NCBI GenBank assembly: GCA_021805985.1
Contig: JAJZDN010000035.1
Coordinates: 1 to 40,200 of the forward strand
Source: Planctomycetota bacterium
GTDB lineage: Bacteria; Planctomycetota; Phycisphaerae; WQYP01
DNA length: 40,200 nt
Direction of reading: 5' to 3'
The notes under the pieces are model-generated. The model was not told the DNA's origin and did not search any database. It saw only the letters and a program-made list of their open reading frames with translations. This document shows positions 33,107 through 39,939 of this stretch, in pieces (position 1 is the first letter of the stretch; each line of letters begins with the position of its first letter). Position numbers and translations under genes: made by a program.

Positions 33107-33844
33107 ATGGTAAGGGCACCTGAATTTACGGTTATTCTACCGGCGGCGGGAAATAGTACGCGGTTTGCCGCGGGGGATAAATTATTGGTGGATGTTGCCG
33201 GACTGACGGTTTTGCAACGGGCGGTACGGCTGTTTACGCAGCGGGCGGATGTGGCAGCGATTATTGTGGCTACCGGTGAAGACCGCAGAGATCTCTACCG
33301 GGAACATTTGCAAAGCGTTTTATATGGTAAGCCGCTGCATGTTTTATCCGGCGGTTCAGAGCGGTGGGAAAGTGTTTATAAAGCATTATCCAGTCGAAGG
33401 GTAGAGACACCTTATGTTGCGGTGCATGATGCCGCCCGGCCAATAACTCCGGTGGAAGTTATTGATGGGGCATTTGCCGGGGCGGTTTTGCACGGCGCCG
33501 CGTTGCCGGTGCTGGCGGAACCCGCGACGCTCAAACGCATGGGGCCGGATGGCATGATTATGCAAACGGTGGATCGCGCCGGGCTGTTCCAGGCACAAAC
33601 GCCGCAGTGCTTTCGCACGGAACTGCTGCGGCGGAGTTTTGAGGAATTAATTCAGGCTGATCGCATCCGGCATGTCACAGATGATGCGCAAATTATTGAA
33701 TTAACCGGAGGTGTAGTTGCCGGCACGCGCGGGGATGCATTAAATATAAAAGTGACTACCGCCGGTGATGCTCGATTATGCGCAGCTATTGGGGCAGGCA
33801 TTGAAAATGCAGCGTTGCTCGGTAATGGGAGCAGACGGTTATGA
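33107..33844 (+). CDS. ispD: 2-C-methyl-D-erythritol 4-phosphate cytidylyltransferase
   Basis: IspD joins CTP and methylerythritol phosphate in the MEP isoprenoid pathway. The 245-residue product has the nucleotide-binding ILPAAGNSTRF near the N-terminus, SGGSERWESVYKAL, VAVHDAARPITP, QTPQCFRTELL, TDDAQIIE and GDALNIKVTT, all family landmarks. The start is uncertain: ATG 33107 gives the canonical N-terminus but follows a G-run directly without spacing, with GATACT 6 nt before that run. ATG 33068 is an in-frame alternative adding 13 residues. The stop overlaps the polX ATG (ATGA). It pairs with the polyprenyl synthase at 21866-22789 in the same route. Confidence 0.93.
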   Translation: MVRAPEFTVILPAAGNSTRFAAGDKLLVDVAGLTVLQRAVRLFTQRADVAAIIVATGEDRRDLYREHLQSVLYGKPLHVLSGGSERWESVYKALSSRRVETPYVAVHDAARPITPVEVIDGAFAGAVLHGAALPVLAEPATLKRMGPDGMIMQTVDRAGLFQAQTPQCFRTELLRRSFEELIQADRIRHVTDDAQIIELTGGVVAGTRGDALNIKVTTAGDARLCAAIGAGIENAALLGNGSRRL

Positions 33845-35655
33845 GTAGAAATCAGGACCTTGCCGAATTGTTTAACCGCGCTGCGGACGTGATGGCGTTG
33901 CTGGAGGAAAACTCATTTCGTGTGCTGGGAACGCGCAAAGTTGCGCGGATCATTGAAGATTTGCCGGAAGATGTGAAATTGTTGGATACGCAGGGGCGGT
34001 TGGAGCACCTACCCGGCATTGGCAAAAGCACGGTCGAAAAGATTCACGAATTTTTACGCACGGGGCATATTTCCGAATTTGAAGAACTCACCGGGCGCGT
34101 GCCAGCCGGTGTGCTGGAGATGCTGGCGATTTCATCGGTTGGGGTGAAAACAGCGCATCAGTTGTGGAAAGAGGCGGGAATCACATCGGTTGCAGATTTG
34201 AAAAAGCATCTGGTTGAAGGCACGATGCCGAAGCTCAAAGGCTTTGGAGAAAAAAAACAGCTTAAAATACGCCAGAACATGGAATTTATGGAAGAAGCGG
34301 GCAAGCGTATTGGCATAGGCTGGGCGCTGCCGCTGGCGGAAAGTTATTGCGGCACGATCGCCAAGGTAACGGGGGTTTCGCAGGTGCAATATTGCGGAAG
34401 CCTGCGGCGTGGAAAAGAAAGTGTCGGAGATATTGACATTCTGGTGTGTGCTGAAGCCAGCGCCGCGCCGGCGATAACCCAGGCGGTGCTGGCGCATGAA
34501 CAGACGCAGCAGACAATTGGAGCGGGCGATACAAAAATCAGCATTCGAACCAAGGCAGGATTGCAGATTGATTTCAGAATTGTAGCACAACAGCATTGGG
34601 GCGCAGCGCTGCAATATTTCACCGGGTCTAAAGAGCATAATGTGCGCGTGCGGGAAATAGCCGTGAAGCGCGGACTGAAACTTAATGAATGGGGACTTTT
34701 TAAGGGCGAAGAATCTGTGGCGGGAGAAAATGAGCAGGGAATTTATACCACGCTGGAACTGGCGTGGCTCCCACCGGAAATGCGGGAAGATCGGGGCGAA
34801 ATTGAGCTAGCCCAACAGATGTATAAGCGAAGTCAGGGCGAGAGCATTGAAGTAAAAGACCCGCGGTTGGAATATCTTGGGAAGAAGATTCCAGCGGTTT
34901 GGCCGGTGCTGGAAATAGCCGATATTCGCGGCGACATGCATTCCCACACCACTGCCAGTGACGGCCATTGCAGCATTGACGATATGATTGCCGAGGCCAA
35001 GCGGCGGGGTTATGAATATTTCGCCATTACCGATCACAGCAAATCGCAAGTCCAGGCCAACGGCCTGCGTGTGGACCGGTTGATGGAACATTGCAAAGCC
35101 ATTCGCGCAGCGGCGGCCAAAGTAAAAGGAATCACGGTGCTGGCGGGCAGTGAGGTAGATATTCTGGCTGACGGTTCATTAGATTATCCTGATGAGGTTC
35201 TGCAGGAACTGGATTGGGTGGTGGCGTCGCCCCATTCGGCCTTAAGTCAGGAAAGTGATGCAGCCACCGCCCGTCTGATTCGCGCGGCAGCAAATCCGCT
35301 GGTGGATGTTCTCGGGCACCCAACCGGGCGGCTGGTCGGTGGCCGGCGGGGGTTGGAACCGGATATGAAGGCGGTGGTGATGGCAGCGGCCCGCAGCGGC
35401 GTAGCCTTGGAAATAAATTCCCATGATCTGCGGATGGACCTGCGGGATATTCACGCCAGACTGGCGGTGGAGCTGGGCGTGCCATTATGTATTAACACCG
35501 ATGCGCATCAACGCGAGGATATGGATAAAATAATCTATGGTATTCTAACCGCGCGGCGGGCCTGGGCGAGGGCAGAAAATGTGATCAATACCTGGCCCTG
35601 GGAAAAAATTCATCAACGGCGAGAAAGCCGGCGTAATGGCAGCTTTGAGGGATAA
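33841..35655 (+). CDS. polX: DNA polymerase X family protein with PHP domain (PolX)
   Basis: The 604-residue protein combines an N-terminal pol-beta-like region with a C-terminal PHP nuclease. Helix-hairpin-helix motifs LPGIGKSTVEKI (about 60) and ISSVGVKTAHQLW (about 98) bind DNA. The polymerase site is CGSLRRGKESVGDIDILV with catalytic aspartates, and the third is in QIDFRIV. The PHP part (about 360-600) has DMHSHTTASDG, ITDHS, GSEVDI, SPHS, GHPTGR and NTDAH, which bind metal. Bacterial PolX fills gaps and has 3'-5' exonuclease and AP-endonuclease activity in base excision repair. ATG 33841 overlaps the ispD stop. Confidence 0.95.
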   Translation: MSRNQDLAELFNRAADVMALLEENSFRVLGTRKVARIIEDLPEDVKLLDTQGRLEHLPGIGKSTVEKIHEFLRTGHISEFEELTGRVPAGVLEMLAISSVGVKTAHQLWKEAGITSVADLKKHLVEGTMPKLKGFGEKKQLKIRQNMEFMEEAGKRIGIGWALPLAESYCGTIAKVTGVSQVQYCGSLRRGKESVGDIDILVCAEASAAPAITQAVLAHEQTQQTIGAGDTKISIRTKAGLQIDFRIVAQQHWGAALQYFTGSKEHNVRVREIAVKRGLKLNEWGLFKGEESVAGENEQGIYTTLELAWLPPEMREDRGEIELAQQMYKRSQGESIEVKDPRLEYLGKKIPAVWPVLEIADIRGDMHSHTTASDGHCSIDDMIAEAKRRGYEYFAITDHSKSQVQANGLRVDRLMEHCKAIRAAAAKVKGITVLAGSEVDILADGSLDYPDEVLQELDWVVASPHSALSQESDAATARLIRAAANPLVDVLGHPTGRLVGGRRGLEPDMKAVVMAAARSGVALEINSHDLRMDLRDIHARLAVELGVPLCINTDAHQREDMDKIIYGILTARRAWARAENVINTWPWEKIHQRRESRRNGSFEG

Positions 35656-35680
35656 AAGGCGGGCAACTTGGAGTTGGTTA

Positions 35681-36592
35681 ATGGCTAAAAAAGTAAAACA
35701 CTTGAACATTGCAGCGCGGGTATGCTTGGCAACCGCTGCGGCCTTGGCAGTGGGTTTGTATGGCAGCTCAGCAGTCGCCGCCCGGCATCATCGGAAGACA
35801 ATCGCGCCAGCCAAAGTGATACCGGCCAGTGGTGCAAGGGGCCTGCATACTGGAAGCGTGTTAACCAATGTTCCAGGAAAGCTCATTTCGTCCGGCAAAG
35901 GGAGATATCCGGATTTTGAATTCACTAAGCCGCAAAGACATTGGCCCCACAGCGTTAAGCTGCTGCCCTGCCTGACCTTGCAGGCCATGGAAGCACTTCA
36001 TGATCCGCACAGCGGCTTTGTCATCAGTGGAATATTAACGCGCTATCAACACGGGTTTTATCTATTACTGGATGCAGATGTACGATTACTTAGAAAACAG
36101 GCAAAGCCCGCGATAGCCACCCCACCGGCATCTGCGACAGAGCCGAAAACAGCAGTCAAAGTGCCTGCCAACAGCGCCCAGGCGGTGCTGCAGAATTTAT
36201 TATCGCACCATATTTCCCGGCCGGTGCAACAACTGGTGACGATCCAACCGATGCTCACAGCCAAGCCCATTGCCGATTTGCCGCTACCCATTGGATCTGC
36301 GCAGTCACCGGCACTGCGCGAAGGATCGTACATCTGGAATCGGCCGGGGCGACTGCTGTTTAATCGTCCACTGCAGGAATGGATTTTTGTATTCCAGAGC
36401 GATGGGCAGGGGCTTGCAGAACCGCCGCTGATCCTGCTTCCGTGCCGCCTTTTGCAGCGCATGCAGACGCGCAGTGGCCAGCGGGGAACCGAAGTAAAAT
36501 TCCGAGTCAGCGGTAAAATTACGCAATTCAAGGGCCGCAATTATCTATTTACAACCTATGTCGAAGTCGCCCATAATTTAGGGCGATTCTAA
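35681..36592 (+). CDS. Secreted protein of unknown function
   Basis: The 303-residue product has a basic N-terminus and a signal peptide ending SSAVAA (about residue 33). The rest is a mature domain of basic character, with proline and glutamine rich parts. It includes an alanine and threonine rich linker (ATPPASATEPKTAVKVPA), which may separate two repeats: the stretches VKLLPCLTLQAMEAL and LILLPCRLLQRMQTR look alike and each contain one cysteine, so two related domains are likely. No family is recognised. GGAG with 9-nt spacing supports ATG 35681. It lies 25 nt after polX and may share its transcript. Confidence 0.7.
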   Translation: MAKKVKHLNIAARVCLATAAALAVGLYGSSAVAARHHRKTIAPAKVIPASGARGLHTGSVLTNVPGKLISSGKGRYPDFEFTKPQRHWPHSVKLLPCLTLQAMEALHDPHSGFVISGILTRYQHGFYLLLDADVRLLRKQAKPAIATPPASATEPKTAVKVPANSAQAVLQNLLSHHISRPVQQLVTIQPMLTAKPIADLPLPIGSAQSPALREGSYIWNRPGRLLFNRPLQEWIFVFQSDGQGLAEPPLILLPCRLLQRMQTRSGQRGTEVKFRVSGKITQFKGRNYLFTTYVEVAHNLGRF

Positions 36593-36609
36593 TTAGCTCG
36601 CCGCCACGC

Positions 36610-36712
36610 TCTATAACGCAACGCGCCCCGAGAGCACCGGATGATAATCCGGTGGTTGATCCAGTGCCATGAGCCAACCACCGGGTTATCACCACGGTGG
36701 TCTATAACACAA
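36610..36712. repeat. Nested-hairpin element flanked by near-direct repeats
   Basis: Bases 36643-36658 pair with 36675-36690 over 16 positions, with one G-U. Within it, ACCGGAT (36636-36642) pairs with ATCCGGT (36647-36653), and ACCACCG (36677-36683) with CGGTGGT (36695-36701). Nearly identical 12-mers TCTATAACGCAA (36610-36621) and TCTATAACACAA (36701-36712) flank it. It lies between convergent genes. REP-like or miniature mobile element are possible; no T-run makes a terminator unlikely. Confidence 0.5.
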
Positions 36713-36746
36713 TTAATCCTGGTCCGTACGCGTGACAGCGCACAGG

Positions 36747-37598
36747 CTATAACTTACCGATCAGTTCAACCGGCCCTTGCGGCTGCATATCTCCGCCGGC
36801 CGGCTCGATGGTAACCGCGGCGGTTACAGTGTGAGACAACTTCATGCCGGACGGAATCGTGGGGGTGAACATGGCAAAACCGGTTTCATCCACATTAAAA
36901 GTTCCTGCCGGAATTTTTTTACTCGCGGGCGTAATCCACCATAGCTCGTAGGTTTTGTCCGCTTGAAGACGCTTTAAATCGGTGGCACAAAATTTCCACA
37001 TTTTGGCATGCTGATCCCAGAGCAATCGGCCGAACGCGGAAGGCTGCTTACCGGCCCCCGCCAGGGACGCCATTTGAAGATGCGGAACTTTGAGCATCTT
37101 AATGACTTCGTTGGCCTGTTGTACGCGGCTCTGCAGCAGATGAACGCGATTTTCCCAACCGGTGACCACGGTTGCTTCATGGGCCATAACCTTACGGTTC
37201 TGATTTTCACTGAATGCCAACAGTTGGTGCAGACCATGAATTTCAGTTTTCTGAAGATGCTGAATATAAAGGCTCATACCAACCGCAACCAATAGTGCGA
37301 TACTGGCGGCAAGAGCCATGATAAAGCCCATCCGCGAAGTCTGCGACGGCATTTTCAGCGGGGGCAACTGAGTTAAGGACTGATCGATGCGCCAGTCCAG
37401 GGCTTCACGCAGCACCGCGGGCACGGGCGTTGGAGTTGCTGCGATGGCCAGTTGCGCGGCCACCTGCGTGAAATCGCCCATAAGCTCCCGGCAATGCGGG
37501 CACTGTTGAAGATGCGCTTCGAGTTGCGCACTATCTTCCTGCACTGCGGCTCCGGCAGCTTGAAGGGGTATGAGGTCTTGAGCGTCACGACAATTCAC
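36747..37598 (-). CDS. Anti-sigma factor, RskA/zf-HC2 type
   Basis: The 283-residue protein has an N-terminal zinc-binding anti-sigma motif, with H29-x3-C33-x2-C36 (HLQQCPHC) and C3 as the possible fourth ligand. One membrane helix follows (GFIMALAASIALLVAVGMSLYI, near 110-130), then a periplasmic coiled region and an RskA-type domain. The RskA signature YELWWITPASKKIPAGTF is recognisable. It holds the sigma factor at the membrane and releases it on an envelope signal by cleavage; the signal is unknown. Its ATG overlaps the TGA of the sigma gene, so the ratio is fixed by coupling. Confidence 0.9.
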   Translation of the reverse strand: MNCRDAQDLIPLQAAGAAVQEDSAQLEAHLQQCPHCRELMGDFTQVAAQLAIAATPTPVPAVLREALDWRIDQSLTQLPPLKMPSQTSRMGFIMALAASIALLVAVGMSLYIQHLQKTEIHGLHQLLAFSENQNRKVMAHEATVVTGWENRVHLLQSRVQQANEVIKMLKVPHLQMASLAGAGKQPSAFGRLLWDQHAKMWKFCATDLKRLQADKTYELWWITPASKKIPAGTFNVDETGFAMFTPTIPSGMKLSHTVTAAVTIEPAGGDMQPQGPVELIGKL

Positions 37599-38209
37599 AG
37601 TGTTGACTCCGCATCTACACCTACATTACGTAAAATCTCACGTAAGCGGATCAAACCTGAACGAATATGGCTTTTAACGGTCCCCAGTGGGATACTGGTT
37701 TTCTCGGCAATTTCCGTGTGGCTAAGTCCTTCAAAAAACGCTAATTCCAGCGTTTGCCGCTGCGGAGCACTTAATTGTCGGACTCCGGCGCGGACTATTT
37801 CTCTTTGTTCCGCCAGATCAGCATAATCCACGCGCTCGCCACGATCCGCAATATCCAATCCTTTATCGGCCGCGGCCTCAACAGAAATCTGCATTCCGGG
37901 CGGCATTTTTTTTACCGCATTGGCACTGCGATGGCGGTCTATCGCCCGGCTGCGACATAACATCACCAAATAAGTCAATGGAGCGGCGCGTGCCGGGTCA
38001 TACCGATCGGCGCGATTCCAGAGTTCCCAAAATACGTCAATCAGCAGGTCTTCTGCCTCGCTGCGGTCGGATAGCAGGCGGGAGCAAAGCGTCAGAAGCG
38101 TTGAGGAATATTTATTGTAAAGAGAATTAAGTGCGGAGCGATCGCGTGCTGCAATACCCTGCATCAACGCGAGATCATTTCCTAAAGGGCCACCGGCCTC
38201 AGAGATCAA
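37595..38209 (-). CDS. ECF sigma factor (SigK-like)
   Basis: The 204-residue sigma factor has region 2 (NSLYNKYSSTLLTLCSRLLSDRSEAEDLLIDVFWELWN, shown here by parts SEAEDLLIDVFWELW and YLVMLCRSRAIDRHR). Region 4 holds the helix-turn-helix LSHTEIAEKTSIPLGTVKSHIRSGL. Size and the linkage to an RskA-like anti-sigma factor place it in the SigK/ECF19-like group. It recruits RNA polymerase to envelope or stress genes. The inverted repeat at 38227-38270 lies 17-60 nt upstream and may regulate it. TATACT at 38295-38300 (minus) is a possible -10. Confidence 0.93.
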   Translation of the reverse strand: MISEAGGPLGNDLALMQGIAARDRSALNSLYNKYSSTLLTLCSRLLSDRSEAEDLLIDVFWELWNRADRYDPARAAPLTYLVMLCRSRAIDRHRSANAVKKMPPGMQISVEAAADKGLDIADRGERVDYADLAEQREIVRAGVRQLSAPQRQTLELAFFEGLSHTEIAEKTSIPLGTVKSHIRSGLIRLREILRNVGVDAESTL

Positions 38210-38226
38210 AATGCAGCTCCTTGGAT

Positions 38227-38270
38227 CATCCCAGCCGATTCAGCGAAAACCAAATCAGCCCACTGGGATG
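38227..38270. repeat. Inverted repeat in the leader of the sigma factor gene
   Basis: CATCCCAG (38227-38234) and CTGGGATG (38263-38270) are perfect 8-bp arms separated by 28 bases. The DNA lies between the nuoB stop and the sigma ATG; an operator or leader hairpin is possible. Confidence 0.35.
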
Positions 38271-38306
38271 GAAAAACTTCTCCGCACAGGTCCAAGTATA
38301 CCCGCT

Positions 38307-38882
38307 TTATCGCATGGCGGCCGTCAGACGCGGCCCAAGTTCAATTTGCGGCTGCGGAGCAGGCTTATACGTCGGCGGAATTGAGATTTTCAGCGGCTGT
38401 CGCTTAGATGCCGGCAGGCCGTCCTGATCAATAATCCGCTGAATGGCCATGATACCTTCAATGAGCGTTTCCGGGCGGGGCGGGCAACCGGGAACGTAAA
38501 CATCCACCGGCATAAACTGATCAATGCCCTGCACGGTGGCGTAATTATCAAATACACCGCCCGTACTGGCGCACGCCCCCATGCTGATGACCCATTTCGG
38601 TTCGGCCATTTGCAGGTAAATGCGATGCAGCACGGGAACCATCTTAAAGCTGATGCGCCCCGCGACAATTAACAAATCCGCCTGGCGCGGTGAAAACCGC
38701 ATCACTTCTGCCCCGAAGCGGGCCAGATCATAGCGACTGCTGGCCGTGGCCATGAGTTCAATACCGCAGCAAGCGGTGGCAAACGGCAGCGGCCAGACGC
38801 TGGATCGGCGGCACCAGTTCACCACTTTTTTCAGGTTCAGGGTGAGGAAATTATCTGGTAATGTTGTTGGTTCAATTGACAT
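38307..38882 (-). CDS. nuoB: NADH-quinone oxidoreductase subunit B
   Basis: NuoB holds Fe-S cluster N2, the last cluster before quinone in complex I. The 191-residue product carries the paired cysteines [17 protein letters not shown] and [11 protein letters not shown], which give the four ligands. It also has [31 protein letters not shown] at 38889-38892 lies 6 nt before ATG 38882, so that is preferred over ATG 38894. The C-terminus beyond the core is longer and proline rich ([11 protein letters not shown]). It follows nuoA by 30 nt. The next genes are the sigma factor operon, so nuoC does not follow directly: the complex I operon is split here. Confidence 0.96.
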   Translation of the reverse strand: MSIEPTTLPDNFLTLNLKKVVNWCRRSSVWPLPFATACCGIELMATASSRYDLARFGAEVMRFSPRQADLLIVAGRISFKMVPVLHRIYLQMAEPKWVISMGACASTGGVFDNYATVQGIDQFMPVDVYVPGCPPRPETLIEGIMAIQRIIDQDGLPASKRQPLKISIPPTYKPAPQPQIELGPRLTAAMR

Positions 38883-38912
38883 TCCAAGCTCCATGGGGTC
38901 CGGGTTCTGGTG

Positions 38913-39338
38913 TTAATCCCATTGAAATACGCCTTTACCCCAGGCGTACACATAGGCAACCAGCAGAATTAATGTAAAAACTAAAATACTTACAAACAGT
39001 GCCCCCAGCGGCAGCACGACCCAGGGGTGGCGCTCATTATTAAATACGTAAAGCCAGGGAATGATAAACAGCACTTCAACATCAAACACCAGAAATATCA
39101 TCGCCACAAGGTAAAAGCGAACATTAAATCGGTCTTTCGTGCTGCCCAGAGGATCAACGCCCGATTCGTAGGAAGAATCCTTGACCCGTCCCTTGCGTGC
39201 CGGCCCCAGCAGGTGCGAAATGACCACGTTACCCAGACCGAAGGCCGCCCCAATAAAAAGCAGGATTCCCATCAACAGCCATTCGCTGTAATACGCGACA
39301 TGGGTAGCGGCCAAAGTTGTTGTCAATACGTTTAACAT
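38913..39338 (-). CDS. nuoA: NADH-quinone oxidoreductase subunit A
   Basis: NuoA is a three-helix membrane subunit of complex I. The 141-residue protein has helices near residues 20-40, 79-97 and 107-130, and the conserved loop YESGVDPLGSTKDRFNVRFYLVAMIFLVFDVEVLF, seen here through YESGVDPLG, RFNVRFYLVAMIF and LVFDVEVLF. The acidic D-x-E in the second helix is conserved. It is the first gene after a good promoter and is followed by nuoB. The N-terminus is slightly longer than usual. Confidence 0.96.
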   Translation of the reverse strand: MLNVLTTTLAATHVAYYSEWLLMGILLFIGAAFGLGNVVISHLLGPARKGRVKDSSYESGVDPLGSTKDRFNVRFYLVAMIFLVFDVEVLFIIPWLYVFNNERHPWVVLPLGALFVSILVFTLILLVAYVYAWGKGVFQWD

Positions 39339-39383
39339 TCACTTGTTTCCATCATCAGTGAAACAATTCACAATCTGTCAGAG

Positions 39384-39413
39384 ATTATATCGGAACGCAG
39401 CGGCAATGGTCAA
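39384..39413 (-). promoter_or_regulatory. Promoter of nuoA-nuoB
   Basis: On the minus strand TTGACC (39408-39413), an 18-nt spacer and TATAAT (39384-39389) give a good sigma-70 promoter. The start near 39377 leaves a leader of about 39 nt. Confidence 0.65.
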
Positions 39414-39542
39414 AGGAGGGGGAAATATCGCAGAAATATGAAATATCACTCTGGTTGGGCGCGGCTAATTTCCCGGGGTATGCCGAAATGGTACCAAATA
39501 CAGCAGGCAAGTGTCTTAGCCCAACCTTCGCACTTTGGCACT

Positions 39543-39569
39543 AAAAAAGGCTCTGGCGCTCAACCAGAG
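39543..39569 (-). terminator. Intrinsic terminator (minus strand)
   Basis: In the minus-strand reading, CTCTGG, a 7-nt loop and CCAGAG (39551-39569) are followed by CC and a T6 run (39543-39548). It lies just downstream of the transposase fragment. Confidence 0.5.
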
Positions 39570-39601
39570 GCAAAAGTCTGTACCATAAACTCATGGTCCA
39601 C

Positions 39602-39781
39602 TTAGTGGCTTGGCCCCTCCTGATGCGGTGCCTGGGCCGCTTTGGCATCGGGGTAAATTTTTGGTGGTGGCTGTTGCGGAAGCTCCAGGCCCAGCTTGGT
39701 TAATAGTAACTGCTGCTCCGGTGCCGGTTCGGTGCAACGCGGCATCATCAGGCACCTTCCGTCATTGACCGGAAGATGCCC
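39602..39781 (-). pseudogene. C-terminal remnant of a transposase (IS1634-like)
   Basis: The minus-strand frame reads about 59 codons from 39781 to a stop at 39602-39604, with GRCLMMPRCTEPAPEQQLLL and TKLGLELPQQPPPKIYPDA. The pattern EPxPEQQLLLxxLGLxLP resembles the C-terminus of IS1634/IS4-type transposases from memory. A TAG in frame directly precedes it and no catalytic part remains, so this is decayed. The family assignment is tentative. Confidence 0.45.
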
Positions 39782-39853
39782 CTATATGGGTCAGTTGGTC
39801 ATATCGCTAGCAGAGGACTTCGGGCGAAAGGCTGGGAGTGGGGCATCTTATTT

Positions 39854-39882
39854 TTGATTTAACCGGAAAACGGCGCTATAGT
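39854..39882 (+). promoter_or_regulatory. Strong rightward promoter with no obvious gene
   Basis: TTGATT (39854-39859), a 17-nt spacer and TATAGT (39877-39882). A hairpin CCCGTT/AACGGG (39893-39910) follows in the predicted transcript, which then enters the foldback region. Confidence 0.45.
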
Positions 39883-39939
39883 TAGGCAATCGCCCGTTGA
39901 ACCGAAACGGGTAGTGGGCAAGCGTTGTTTAGGAGCCTG

